Shown: positions 42,206 through 51,432 of the stretch, in pieces
Position numbering within the stretch: the stretch's first letter is position 1
How the letters are laid out: each line of letters starts with the position of its first letter
Origin: Butyrivibrio sp. INlla16
GTDB lineage: Bacteria; Bacillota; Clostridia; Lachnospirales; Lachnospiraceae
DNA length: 64,000 nt
NCBI RefSeq assembly: GCF_900104155.1
Contig: NZ_FMYB01000004.1
Location: 62,001 to 126,000, forward strand
Reading direction: 5' to 3'
Translations under genes and position numbers: made by a program
The notes under the pieces: generated by a model
Told to the model about the DNA's origin: nothing
Databases searched by the model: none
The model's input: the letters and a program-made list of their open reading frames with translations, nothing else

Positions 42206-44569
42206 TTACTTTTTAATCTTCATTGTAAGTCCGATTCTCTGCTTCTTTACATCAACCTCGATAACCTGGACATCTACGATATCTCCAACGCTTACTGCAT
42301 CGAGAGGATGCTTAATGTAGCGGTCAGTGATCTGAGAGATGTGAACAAGTCCGTCCTGGTGAACTCCTATATCCACGAAAGCTCCGAAGTCTACGATGTT
42401 TCTGACTGTACCCTTCAGGATCATTCCGGGCTTTAAGTCCTTCATATCCATGACATCGCTTCTAAGAATAGGTGCAGGCATGCTCTCTCTGGGATCGCGT
42501 GAAGGCTTCTCAAGCTCTGAGAGGATGTCTGTCAGAGTGATCTCACCTACGCCGAGCTCCTCTGCAAGCTTCTTCTTATCACCTACTTTCTTGAGAAGGC
42601 TTCCTGAAGCTGCAGCATTGCCGCCCTTCTGACCTGATGTTTCCTTTGCTGCAGGTTCCGGATCCTGGCTGAGACTTACCCCACCAAGAGCTGCTGCCAG
42701 CGCAGCACCCATAGCTGTATTTGTATTCTTAACAACAAACTGCTTTTCCTTCTTCTGCTTCGGCTTAGCCTGAGCCTTAGCTTCTGCCTTCTTAGCTTCA
42801 GCTTTAGCCTTAGCGCTCTTCTTCTGAGCTTCCCTTACATCCTCCATGGTGAGGCCGAGCTTATCCATAAGCTTCTCTGCTGCCTCATAGGACTCCGGAT
42901 GCACGCTTGTGTCATCAAGGGCATTCTTACCGTCGTGAATACGCAAAAATCCTGCGCACTGCTCATAAGCCTTGGGTCCGAGCTTCGGAACCTTCAGAAG
43001 TTCGTCTCTGCTCTCGAATTTTCCGTTAGCCTCACGATAATCAACGATATTCTTGGCAATAACCTTGCTGATACCTGAAATATATGTAAGGAGCGGCGCT
43101 GATGCAGTGTTAAGATCAACACCTACCTTATTAACACAGTCCTCAACCACGCCTGAAAGGGCTTCACCAAGCTTCTTCTGGTTCATATCGTGCTGATACT
43201 GGCCGACGCCGATGCTCTGGGGATCGATTTTTACAAGCTCTGCAAGAGGGTCCTGAAGACGTCTAGCGATGGAAGCCGCACTTCTCTGTCCTACATCAAA
43301 CTGAGGGAACTCCTCTGTTGCAAGCTTACTTGCCGAATAAACCGAGGCGCCTGCCTCGTTTACGATTACATACTGAACGGGTTTATCAAGTTCCTTAATA
43401 AGCTCGACGATAACCTGCTCTGATTCTCTGGAAGCAGTACCATTACCAACTGAAATAAGGTCAACGTCATACTTCTTGATGAGCTTTTTAAGTTCTGCCT
43501 TTGCTTCCTCAACCTTATTCTGAGGCGCTGTGGGATAGATAACCTTTGTATCGAGCACTTTTCCTGTAGCATCTACTATTGCAAGCTTACAGCCTGTTCT
43601 GAAAGCGGGATCCCATCCGAGAACCGTTTTTCCTGCGATAGGAGGCTGCATAAGAAGCTGTTCAAGGTTCTTGCCAAATACGCCGATGGCGCTGTCCTCT
43701 GCTTTTTCCGTGAGCTCATTTCTGATATCGCGCTCAATAGCGGGAGCGATAAGTCTGTCATAGGAATCCTTACAAACGGCCTGAAGTACGGGAGTTGTCT
43801 CGGGATTTTCCTTTGTTATTGTCTTCTTTTCAAGGAAACGAAGGATCTGCTCCTCAGGAGCTGTGATCTTAACTGTGAGGAACTTCTCTGCCTCACCTCG
43901 GTTAAGTGCGAGCACTCTGTGTCCGAGGATCTTATTAACCGGCTCCTCGAAGTTGTAATACATCTCGTAGACGCTCTCTGCCTTCTCGTCCTTGGCATTG
44001 GAGGTTACGAAGCCCTGATTCCAGGTCTCCTCACGGATATAGGTACGATAATCGGCATTATCGGAAATCTCCTCGGCAATGATATCCATAGCACCCTGGA
44101 TTGCTTCCTGTATATTCTTAACTTCTTTTTCGGCATTTACATAAGGAGTTGCCTCCTCAACAAGGCTCTTAGTAGTCTCCTGAACCCTGATAATGTCTGC
44201 AAGACCGTCAAGTCCCTTCTCCTTAGCCACAGAGGCTCTGGTCTTTCTCTTCGGTCTGTATGGTCTGTATAAGTCTTCAACGGCTACCATGGTCTCAGCA
44301 GCAATAATCTTAGCTTTAAGCTCATCAGTAAGCTTACCCTGCTCCTCAATGCTTGAAATAACCTGCTCTTTTTTCTCCTCGAGACCTCTTAAATATGTAA
44401 GTCTCTCACCAAGGGTACGCAGCTGTTCATCGTTAAGTGAACCTGTTACTTCCTTACGGTATCTGGAGATAAAAGGAATGGTATTGCCCTCGTCAATCAG
44501 CTTTACCGCTGCTTCCACCTGCCATTTCTGTACATTAAGTTCTTCTGTTATTTTCTGTAAAATGTCCAT
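42206..44569 (-). CDS. tex: Tex-family S1 RNA-binding protein
   Basis: 787 residues from the ATG at 44569. Domain order is that of Tex: N-terminal helical region (NTIPFISRYRKEVTG), YqgF-like fold (VLGWDPAFRTGCKLAI), tandem HhH (NTASAPLLTYISGISKVIAKN) and a C-terminal S1 domain (PGMILKGTVRNIVDFGAFVDIGVHQDGLVHISQ). Compared with the standard layout there is an insertion of about 90 residues rich in Ala, Lys and Glu before S1 (AKAKAEAKKAEAKAQAKPKQ). Tex affects transcription and RNA turnover. Confidence 0.93.
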   Translation of the reverse strand: MDILQKITEELNVQKWQVEAAVKLIDEGNTIPFISRYRKEVTGSLNDEQLRTLGERLTYLRGLEEKKEQVISSIEEQGKLTDELKAKIIAAETMVAVEDLYRPYRPKRKTRASVAKEKGLDGLADIIRVQETTKSLVEEATPYVNAEKEVKNIQEAIQGAMDIIAEEISDNADYRTYIREETWNQGFVTSNAKDEKAESVYEMYYNFEEPVNKILGHRVLALNRGEAEKFLTVKITAPEEQILRFLEKKTITKENPETTPVLQAVCKDSYDRLIAPAIERDIRNELTEKAEDSAIGVFGKNLEQLLMQPPIAGKTVLGWDPAFRTGCKLAIVDATGKVLDTKVIYPTAPQNKVEEAKAELKKLIKKYDVDLISVGNGTASRESEQVIVELIKELDKPVQYVIVNEAGASVYSASKLATEEFPQFDVGQRSAASIARRLQDPLAELVKIDPQSIGVGQYQHDMNQKKLGEALSGVVEDCVNKVGVDLNTASAPLLTYISGISKVIAKNIVDYREANGKFESRDELLKVPKLGPKAYEQCAGFLRIHDGKNALDDTSVHPESYEAAEKLMDKLGLTMEDVREAQKKSAKAKAEAKKAEAKAQAKPKQKKEKQFVVKNTNTAMGAALAAALGGVSLSQDPEPAAKETSGQKGGNAAASGSLLKKVGDKKKLAEELGVGEITLTDILSELEKPSRDPRESMPAPILRSDVMDMKDLKPGMILKGTVRNIVDFGAFVDIGVHQDGLVHISQITDRYIKHPLDAVSVGDIVDVQVIEVDVKKQRIGLTMKIKK

Positions 44570-44760
44570 TTTTGCCTGTTTTACTCCTTGTACGATAATA
44601 AAATGCTTCCTCAAAACAAAGGTCACTCGTTTATTTTACTATGTCAAAGCGAACTTTTCCAATCGAATTTCACCTGCAGGACCTGGCAGTCCACACGCAG
44701 TAATTTTACCAATTTTTAATACACTTCTCGGGCTTTTTGCGGTACAATTAAGTTGAAGTA

Positions 44761-44823
44761 TTGTCATCTTTTGGTGACAAAGGAGGAGTTCACAGATTCC
44801 TTTTCTGCATACGAATCTGTGAA
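44761..44823 (+). promoter_or_regulatory. Two hairpins around the ribosome site of the next gene
   Basis: TTGTCA-8 nt-TGACAA (44761-44780) precedes AGGAGG (44781-44786). Right after it TTCACAGATTC-13 nt-GAATCTGTGAA (44789-44823) forms a perfect 11-bp stem. The ATG lies 9 nt beyond. Linear SD-to-ATG spacing is 46 nt, far too long, but about 11 nt if the second hairpin folds. It may be a structure-dependent ribosome site or a regulatory leader. Confidence 0.5.
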
Positions 44824-44832
44824 AATTAAGAA

Positions 44833-45240
44833 ATGACTGAGAGTTATGAGTATAATCAGACCCACAACCCTCTTAATCCAAGGGTTTCATTTGCTACTGT
44901 GGCATCCATACTGGGTCTGATCTCAATCGCGCTTATACTAAGCGTGTATTTCTCCATAATACTTGGAGGAATTGCAATTACAATGGCTTTCCTGTCCAGA
45001 GAACAGAACGGGAAGCTCTACCCGCAGGCCAAAAGGGGAATTATTTTTGGTCTTATCGGGCTCATCGGGGGATACGCACTTATGGTTACCTCCTTCGTGA
45101 CGGTATTTACCGATCCCGAAGCACACAGGATGGTTAATCAGTACTCGCAGGCTATCAGCGGCGAGAGCTTTGACGACATGGTCAAGGAAATCACTGATAA
45201 TCTCGGCATCAGTATCGACCTTCCTGTAGAAAGTCAGTAG
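44833..45240 (+). CDS. Small membrane protein (DUF4190-like)
   Basis: 135 residues. Two membrane segments (about 22-56, broken by a short turn, and 68-92) separated by the loop SREQNGKLYPQAKRG, then a soluble C-terminal tail of about 40 acidic residues. The layout resembles DUF4190-type proteins; the call is tentative. Its ribosome site is unusual (see the hairpin upstream). It is followed within 11 bp by the metalloprotease-like gene, so they form an operon. Confidence 0.55.
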   Translation: MTESYEYNQTHNPLNPRVSFATVASILGLISIALILSVYFSIILGGIAITMAFLSREQNGKLYPQAKRGIIFGLIGLIGGYALMVTSFVTVFTDPEAHRMVNQYSQAISGESFDDMVKEITDNLGISIDLPVESQ

Positions 45241-45251
45241 AGGGTGTGCTT

Positions 45252-45791
45252 ATGAGCGGAATAAGTGGTATCGGATTTAACAGTTCTTATGCATCAGGAT
45301 TTTTCGGCCCTGCTTTTAACAGCAGCACCGGGACAGCTTCAGAAGCTGCTGCGGGAGCCCTTCAGGGCGAAACGAAAGTCACACTTAATCCCGGCGAATC
45401 CGTCGAGAAGAAGCCCGGTATGCGTTCTTCGCCGGCTGAATGTGAGACTTGTAAGAACCGCAAGTATATTGACGGTTCCGATGAAAATGTTTCCTTTAAG
45501 AGTGCTGCACATATTTCACCTGAAGCAGCACCTTCCAGAGTGCGCGGTCACGAGCAGGAGCACGTAGCCAACGCGTATAAAAAGGCCGCCCAGGGCGACG
45601 GCAAAGTACTTCAGGCTTCTGTCAAAATTCAGACAGCAGTCTGCCCCGAGTGTGGACGAACCTATGTATCAGGTGGACTTACCACAACTCAGATAATGTA
45701 TAAAAATGAGGATAATCCCTATCAGAAAAACCGCAAATCAGCCGATGCAGCCAGTGGTCTTATCGGTTCGAGCTTTGATGCGGCAGTATAG
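45252..45791 (+). CDS. Putative metalloprotease (SprA-related / CJM1_0395-like)
   Basis: 179 residues from the ATG at 45252 (GAGGGTG upstream). Features: a Ser/Gly/Ala-rich N-terminus, CETCKNRKYIDGS, then RGHEQEHVANAYKKA, where HEQEH is a HExxH-type zinc motif, and CPECGRTYVSGG, so there are also two Cys pairs. These match the small predicted metalloproteases related to SprA. No signal peptide is seen. Substrate unknown; the family name is from memory. Confidence 0.65.
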   Translation: MSGISGIGFNSSYASGFFGPAFNSSTGTASEAAAGALQGETKVTLNPGESVEKKPGMRSSPAECETCKNRKYIDGSDENVSFKSAAHISPEAAPSRVRGHEQEHVANAYKKAAQGDGKVLQASVKIQTAVCPECGRTYVSGGLTTTQIMYKNEDNPYQKNRKSADAASGLIGSSFDAAV

Positions 45792-45804
45792 GGTCAAATG
45801 ACAA

Positions 45805-46554
45805 ATGAGACAGACAAAAAACACTAAAACATTGAAAGCCATTGCAAGAGAAAGGCTTCTTGGTAAATACGGAACGACAATAGCTGCAGTTGTACTCTAC
45901 AGGTTCATAGCCTTCTTAATGATAAATATCATTACCGCAGCAATTATTCCAACTAATCTAATCACATACTTTGCCTACTTCGGGTCTACCATACTGGTGA
46001 ACCTTTTTCTCGGTGTGTTCGACTCCGGACTGGCTTATCTTTTTATGAACGTCGTCTATGCGCAATCGGTTTCCATGTCGGATTTATTCCACGGATTTAA
46101 AAATCATCCTGACAAGGCGATTCTTCTTCATGTTCCGATTGCTGTAGCGAATACACTCACCATCATTCCGCTGCAGGTTCTGATGGCGATGCTGGTTAAA
46201 AACAATAACAGCGCAGTTTCTATCGATCCCAGATACATAATGTTTGCACTGCTTATATCTGTGGTGATGACAATCGCCAATATTTATATTCGTCTCATGT
46301 TTTCGCAGTCTTATTATATCCTTCAGGATTTCCCGGAAAAGAGAACCTCGGATATCTTAAAAGCCAGCATGAGGCTTATGAAAGGAAGTAAATTCAGACT
46401 CCTTTTACTATATCTGAGTTTCATCCCTCTCGCACTCATCGGAGTACTTGCATGTTTCATCCCGCTACTATGGGTCGGAGTTTACAACTCGGCATCAATT
46501 GCCGCTTTCTATCAGGATCTGATAGCTTCCAAGAACCAAAATACCGACGTCTGA
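45805..46554 (+). CDS. DUF975-family membrane protein
   Basis: 249 residues, about five to six membrane segments, with the short basic N-terminus (MRQTKNTKTLKAIARERLLGKYG) and the late MKGSKFRLLLLYLSFIPL segment characteristic of DUF975 integral membrane proteins. Function unknown. It starts 13 bp after the metalloprotease-like gene, so these three genes probably form one operon. Confidence 0.75.
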   Translation: MRQTKNTKTLKAIARERLLGKYGTTIAAVVLYRFIAFLMINIITAAIIPTNLITYFAYFGSTILVNLFLGVFDSGLAYLFMNVVYAQSVSMSDLFHGFKNHPDKAILLHVPIAVANTLTIIPLQVLMAMLVKNNNSAVSIDPRYIMFALLISVVMTIANIYIRLMFSQSYYILQDFPEKRTSDILKASMRLMKGSKFRLLLLYLSFIPLALIGVLACFIPLLWVGVYNSASIAAFYQDLIASKNQNTDV

Positions 46555-46622
46555 ACACGAACTTAATGCGCCATCCATTTTTAATAATCGGATGGCCTTA
46601 ATATTTTTTTAGGGGAAAAGTT

Positions 46623-48545
46623 ATGAAAATGGATCTGCTCAATGCAATTAAGGCAATAGATAAAACTCATGAGGATGACGTGCTCCACAGGCTTACCACT
46701 GTTTGGGGAGACAATCTGGACAAGGATCATGTCCTCACGGAATATCCCCGTCCGCAGTTCAAGAGAAACAGTTATATCAATCTTAACGGACTCTGGGAGT
46801 ATGCTTTCTCAAAGAGTAATGTACACCCAAAAGAGATGGACGGACAGATTCTCGTTCCCTTTTCTCCCGAATCAATCCTTTCGGGAGTAGAGAGACAATT
46901 GCAGCCTGATGAATATCTTTGGTATAAAAAGGAACTTTCAGGAATTACTCTTCCCGAAGAAAAATCCAGAGTTCTTCTTCATTTTGGTGCAATCGACCAA
47001 AGAGCTATCGCATTTATAAACGGAACTCCCGTCGGCGCCCACAATGGAGGATATCTTCCTTTCACCGTTGATATCACAGATGCTCTGAATTCATCGGAGT
47101 CCGGACTTGCAGGAACACTGACTGTCTGCGTCCAGGATGACAGCGACACCTCTTATCACAGCAGAGGTAAGCAGACTTTAAAGCGCGGAGGTATGTATTA
47201 CACTGCGCAGAGCGGAATCTGGCAACCGGTTTGGATGGAGATTGTTCCGGAAACTCACATCACCTCCTACAGAATCGTTCCCGACAGAGACCTCGACATG
47301 ATCTACATAACCATGCATACAAACGGCGAGTGCCCTGTCTCTTTAAAAATATATGACTCAGAGGGGCAGATCCTTATCGCAGAAAATGAGGGCGACACTG
47401 TTCACAGAAGTGATAAGACTAGGGACCGCTTTGAGCCCGAGGATTTTTACGGTTCAATTACCCATTCCTCCGACGAGCTCAGCACCTACTCACCCGACAT
47501 CGAAGGAAAAGGCGCTTCGACTTATGTTTATTCCTGTAAAATTGCGATGCCAAAGCCTCACCTTTGGAGTCCCGAGGATCCCTATCTCTATCAGATTCAG
47601 TTAACTGCAGGAAGCGATACCGCCTGGAGTTATTTCGGAATGCGCTCCTTTACAAGGCAGCTTGATGCTGAAGGACATCCCCTCTTTTTCCTGAATGGAG
47701 AGCCCTATTTCCTTAACGGCGTCCTCGATCAGGGTTACTGGCCCGACGGATTATATACTGCGCCGAGCGATGAAGCACTCATTTTTGATATAGAAGAGAT
47801 GAAATCCCTTGGCTTCAACATGCTAAGGAAACATATAAAAGTTGAAGCAGCAAGGTGGTACTATCACTGCGACAGGCTCGGAATGATCGTCTGGCAGGAC
47901 ATGGTAAGCGGAGGTTCTTCCTATGCAAAGCCCGTAGTGAGCTATCTTCCCACTCTGTTCCCCGGCGTGTTCGGACACATGCCTGACGGTCCCACAAACT
48001 ATCACATGTTTTCAAGAGGCTCCGCAGAGGGCCGAAAGGAATGGACTGAGGAGATGGAGGAAACAATCCAGCATCTGATCAACGTTCCGAGTATCTCAGT
48101 CTGGGTTCTCTTCAACGAGGGCTGGGGACAGTTCAATGCTTCCGCCGCTACTATCCAGGCAAGGCAGTTTGCCGACAACAGACTTATCGATCAGGCAAGC
48201 GGCTGGTTCGATGAAAACGGCGGTGATTTCAGAAGTGTACATAATTACTTCAGACCTCTTGATGTCATAGCAGACAAAAAACACCGCGCCTTTGTCATCT
48301 CCGAATACGGCGGTTACACCTGCTATGTAGAGGGACACAGCAGCGTAGACAGAATCTATGGCTACAAAAGGTTCGATACCGTGGCCGATTTCAAAGCTGC
48401 CTTTAACACTCTTATGAATGAAACCATAGAGAATCTTAAGAAGAAAGGCCTTGCCGGTGCGGTTTACACGCAGCTCTCCGACGTTGAGGAAGAAGTAAAT
48501 GGCATCATGACCTACGACAGAAGACACAACAAACTGAAGATGTGA
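46623..48545 (+). CDS. Glycoside hydrolase family 2 protein
   Basis: 640 residues, no signal peptide, so cytoplasmic. Sugar-binding domain (NLNGLWEYAFSKSN, then HFGAIDQRAIAFINGTPVGAH), immunoglobulin-like domain, and a TIM barrel with GFNMLRKHIKVEAARWYYHCD, acid/base Glu in LFNEGWGQF and a likely nucleophile Glu in FVISEYGGYTC. This subgroup includes beta-galactosidase, glucuronidase and relatives; the substrate cannot be read from sequence alone. AGGGGA precedes the ATG. Confidence 0.9.
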   Translation: MKMDLLNAIKAIDKTHEDDVLHRLTTVWGDNLDKDHVLTEYPRPQFKRNSYINLNGLWEYAFSKSNVHPKEMDGQILVPFSPESILSGVERQLQPDEYLWYKKELSGITLPEEKSRVLLHFGAIDQRAIAFINGTPVGAHNGGYLPFTVDITDALNSSESGLAGTLTVCVQDDSDTSYHSRGKQTLKRGGMYYTAQSGIWQPVWMEIVPETHITSYRIVPDRDLDMIYITMHTNGECPVSLKIYDSEGQILIAENEGDTVHRSDKTRDRFEPEDFYGSITHSSDELSTYSPDIEGKGASTYVYSCKIAMPKPHLWSPEDPYLYQIQLTAGSDTAWSYFGMRSFTRQLDAEGHPLFFLNGEPYFLNGVLDQGYWPDGLYTAPSDEALIFDIEEMKSLGFNMLRKHIKVEAARWYYHCDRLGMIVWQDMVSGGSSYAKPVVSYLPTLFPGVFGHMPDGPTNYHMFSRGSAEGRKEWTEEMEETIQHLINVPSISVWVLFNEGWGQFNASAATIQARQFADNRLIDQASGWFDENGGDFRSVHNYFRPLDVIADKKHRAFVISEYGGYTCYVEGHSSVDRIYGYKRFDTVADFKAAFNTLMNETIENLKKKGLAGAVYTQLSDVEEEVNGIMTYDRRHNKLKM

Positions 48546-48636
48546 AAATACTTGAAAAATGCATAATTACCAAGTATCTCGCAGTCTATTTTTATGATAC
48601 AATCTATAAAACAGATTTTTACGGAGGAGCAACGCT

Positions 48637-49572
48637 ATGGAAAACAAGAAGGCAGTGGTATCACTGGGACACGAAGCTCTTGGCTATACCACCATGGAGC
48701 AGAAGGAAGCCGTTCAGGTTACTGCGAAAGCACTCGCAGATCTCGCCTGTGCAGGATATCAGTTAACCATCACACACAGTAACGGACCTCAGGTCAGCAT
48801 GATTCACAAAGCAATGACCGAGCTGCGCCGAATCTATATCGACTATACTCCCGCTCCCATGAGCGTCTGCAGCGCAATGAGCCAGGGTTATGTCGGCTAC
48901 GATCTTCAGAATTCGCTTAAGAGTGAGCTCACAAGCCGCGGTGTTTCAACCCCTGTAAGCACAATCCTCACACAGGTTACGGTTGATCCCTACGATGAAG
49001 CCTTCTATTCTCCGACCAAGGTTATCGGAAGATATATGTCAAAAGAGGACGCCGATAACGAAGTTAAAAAAGGGAACTTCGTTCAGGAAGTTCCGGGAAA
49101 AGGTTATCTTCGTATAGTTGCTGCTCCCAAGCCGATAGATATTGTTGAGATCGATGCCATCCGCACACTCTCTGATGCCGGTCAGATCGTTATCGCCTGC
49201 GGCGGCGGCGGAATCCCGGTTATCGAACAGGGTCATGTATTAAAGGGTGCCTCAGCTGTTATTGAGAAGGATGCCATCGCCGGAAAACTGGCTTCAGACC
49301 TTAATGCGGACAGACTTATCATCCTGACCTCCGTTCCCTATGTATACACCGATTTCGGTAAGGACACTCAGGCTCCCATCGAGCGCATGAATGTCTCCGC
49401 AGCCGAACAGTACATCAGAGAAGGTCAGTTCGGGGCTACCGATATGCTTCCCAAGATTGAAGCAGCAATAGAATTCCTTAAAAACAATCCTTCAGGCAGC
49501 GTCCTTATCACCTCTCTCGCAGAGGTTTCCGACGCCCTCAAGGGTAAAGCCGGCACCTTCATCACAGCCTAA
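48637..49572 (+). CDS. arcC: Carbamate kinase family protein
   Basis: 311 residues. Amino-acid-kinase fold with THSNGPQVSMI, SQGYVGYDLQN, APKPIDIVEIDAIR, ACGGGGIPV and IEKDAIAGKLASDLNAD, the carbamate kinase set. The N-terminal motif usually ALGGNAL is here SLGHEAL, a variant I recall from other Firmicutes; its effect on activity is unknown. It makes ATP and carbamate from carbamoyl phosphate, or the reverse. GGAGG lies upstream of the ATG. No arcA gene is near; argF is at 26 kb. Confidence 0.88.
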   Translation: MENKKAVVSLGHEALGYTTMEQKEAVQVTAKALADLACAGYQLTITHSNGPQVSMIHKAMTELRRIYIDYTPAPMSVCSAMSQGYVGYDLQNSLKSELTSRGVSTPVSTILTQVTVDPYDEAFYSPTKVIGRYMSKEDADNEVKKGNFVQEVPGKGYLRIVAAPKPIDIVEIDAIRTLSDAGQIVIACGGGGIPVIEQGHVLKGASAVIEKDAIAGKLASDLNADRLIILTSVPYVYTDFGKDTQAPIERMNVSAAEQYIREGQFGATDMLPKIEAAIEFLKNNPSGSVLITSLAEVSDALKGKAGTFITA

Positions 49573-49579
49573 CGATGAG

Positions 49580-49665
49580 CCCCAGCGTATGCTATGGTGT
49601 CTTTCAATCTCGTTGCAAAATACGCATAATCGATTGAAATCCACCATAGCATACACTGGGGCTTT
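49580..49665 (+). terminator. Very long hairpin between convergent arcC and clpX
   Basis: Arms of 20 bp (49580-49599 and 49642-49661, one mismatch) continue after a small internal loop into TTTCAATC/GATTGAAA. Only the plus strand ends in a T run (GGGGCTTTT), so it terminates arcC. The stem is much longer than a normal terminator. Confidence 0.75.
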
Positions 49666-49678
49666 TATCTTTCCCTTA

Positions 49679-51229
49679 TCAGTTCTCTGCCGACTTCATC
49701 CCAATCCCCTTAAGAACTTCCGTAGTTCTGAGTTCAATCACCGGGCCGCCCTTACCCTTGATGTAATCGCCGGTAATGGTAACGCTTCCGATATTATCAT
49801 CCTTCGGAATCTCATACATGATATCCAGCATGAATTCCTCAATAATGGCGCGAAGAGCTCTGGCACCTGTATCCTTTTCCATCGCCTTCTCGGCTATGGC
49901 TTCCAAAGCTTCATCGTCAAATTCCAGATTAACCTCATCAAGCGCAAGGAGCTTCTGATACTGTTTCAAGATAGCGTTCTTGGGCTCTTTTAATATCTGA
50001 ACAAGCATCTCCTTGGAGAGGCCCTTAAGTGTGCATACTATAGGGAGACGTCCGAGGAATTCGGGAATCATTCCGAATTTCTTTAGATCATCAACGGTTA
50101 CCTTAGTGATAAGGTCGGGATCCTTGTCCCATTTGTCCTTGAGGTCGGCATCAAAACCGATGGAGGTCTGCTTATTCAGCCTCTGCTTTATTATATCCTC
50201 CATATCCGGGAAGGCTCCGCCGCATATAAACAAAATGTTTCTGGTGTTAACGGTCGCCATTGGAACCATCGCATTTTTGCTGCTTGCACCCACAGGTACC
50301 TCAACATCGGCACCCTCAAGGAGCTTGAGCATTCCCTGCTGAACCGATTCACCGCTTACATCTCTCGATGTCGTATTCTTTTTCTTTGCAATTTTATCAA
50401 TCTCATCTATGAAAATGATACCCTGCTGAGCTTTGTCTATATCATTTCCTGCTGCCGCAAGAAGCTTACTTACAACGCTTTCGATATCATCACCGATATA
50501 TCCCGCCTCAGTGAGAGAGGTAGCATCAGTGATAGCCAACGGCACATCAAGAAGTCTTGCAAGAGTCTTAACAAGATAAGTTTTTCCGCTTCCGGTAGGG
50601 CCGATCATAAGAATATTGGACTTCTCAATCTCAATATCATCCATGGTGCCGGTCTTAACTCTCTTATAGTGGTTGTAAACCGCAACGGATATAATTTTCT
50701 TTGCCTGCTCCTGACCTATAACATAATCGTCAAGCTTAGCCTTGATCTTGTGAGGTGCAGGAATATTTTCTATATTGAACTCAGGCTTAACCCTGGTATC
50801 TTCCTCTTTTTTCTTTTTGATCTTCTGAGAATTGGGGATTCCGGCGCCTCCGGTAAAATTGGATAAATCCATAAAGTTCAAGCCGGGCATACCGCTATGC
50901 TTGTTGAGCTCATCCATAAGTGCCGGGTTGTTTAAAAGATTCTGGTAATCAAACTGGCTGATCGTATCCATCGTCTTGTGCATACAGTCATCGCACACAC
51001 TTATTCCGTTGGGAAGATGGAACATTTTTCCGGCCTTGCTCTCAGGTCTTCTGCACACAAAGCAAACATCCTCATATTCGCTCTCATTGTCCTTTGACTG
51101 CGAGGATGTATTACCTTCTTTAGGAGTCTCTTCCACTGTCGTATCTTTTCTCTCTACCGGAGTGTCATCAACAGAGGAATCCATAACCTCCCTGAAGTCC
51201 ATATCATCATTATCAAATTTATCTGCCAT
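49679..51229 (-). CDS. clpX: ATP-dependent protease ATPase subunit ClpX
   Basis: 516 residues, longer than the usual 420 or so. An acidic N-terminal extension of about 53 residues precedes the zinc-binding domain (CFVCRRPES...CDDCMH). AAA core: Walker A GPTGSGKTYL, pore loop AGYIGDD, Walker B IIFIDEIDK, and an IGF loop (SIGFDA) that docks on ClpP. The C-terminal domain ends normally. No clpP gene is adjacent. Unfolds substrates for ClpP. Confidence 0.95.
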   Translation of the reverse strand: MADKFDNDDMDFREVMDSSVDDTPVERKDTTVEETPKEGNTSSQSKDNESEYEDVCFVCRRPESKAGKMFHLPNGISVCDDCMHKTMDTISQFDYQNLLNNPALMDELNKHSGMPGLNFMDLSNFTGGAGIPNSQKIKKKKEEDTRVKPEFNIENIPAPHKIKAKLDDYVIGQEQAKKIISVAVYNHYKRVKTGTMDDIEIEKSNILMIGPTGSGKTYLVKTLARLLDVPLAITDATSLTEAGYIGDDIESVVSKLLAAAGNDIDKAQQGIIFIDEIDKIAKKKNTTSRDVSGESVQQGMLKLLEGADVEVPVGASSKNAMVPMATVNTRNILFICGGAFPDMEDIIKQRLNKQTSIGFDADLKDKWDKDPDLITKVTVDDLKKFGMIPEFLGRLPIVCTLKGLSKEMLVQILKEPKNAILKQYQKLLALDEVNLEFDDEALEAIAEKAMEKDTGARALRAIIEEFMLDIMYEIPKDDNIGSVTITGDYIKGKGGPVIELRTTEVLKGIGMKSAEN

Positions 51230-51333
51230 TATAGTTTGTCTCCTCTAAATTCCTCACGAAAATTTATAACTATTATAATATCCCCGCAAATCTATGTCAT
51301 TAAAAACAGAACCCCGCTCAATATATATTTAAG

Positions 51334-51371
51334 AAAAACTGCCCCTGAGCATCATCGCTCAAAGGCAGTTT
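51334..51371 (-). terminator. Terminator after htrA
   Basis: AAACTGCC...GGCAGTTT stem with an inner GAGC/GCTC pair, followed by TTTTTC on the minus strand, 62 bp after the htrA stop. Confidence 0.8.
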
Positions 51372-51432
51372 GTTCCTAACCTTTTCCTTTTTGTTATCTT
51401 TGCCGAGTACTATTTATTTTATATGAATAAGC

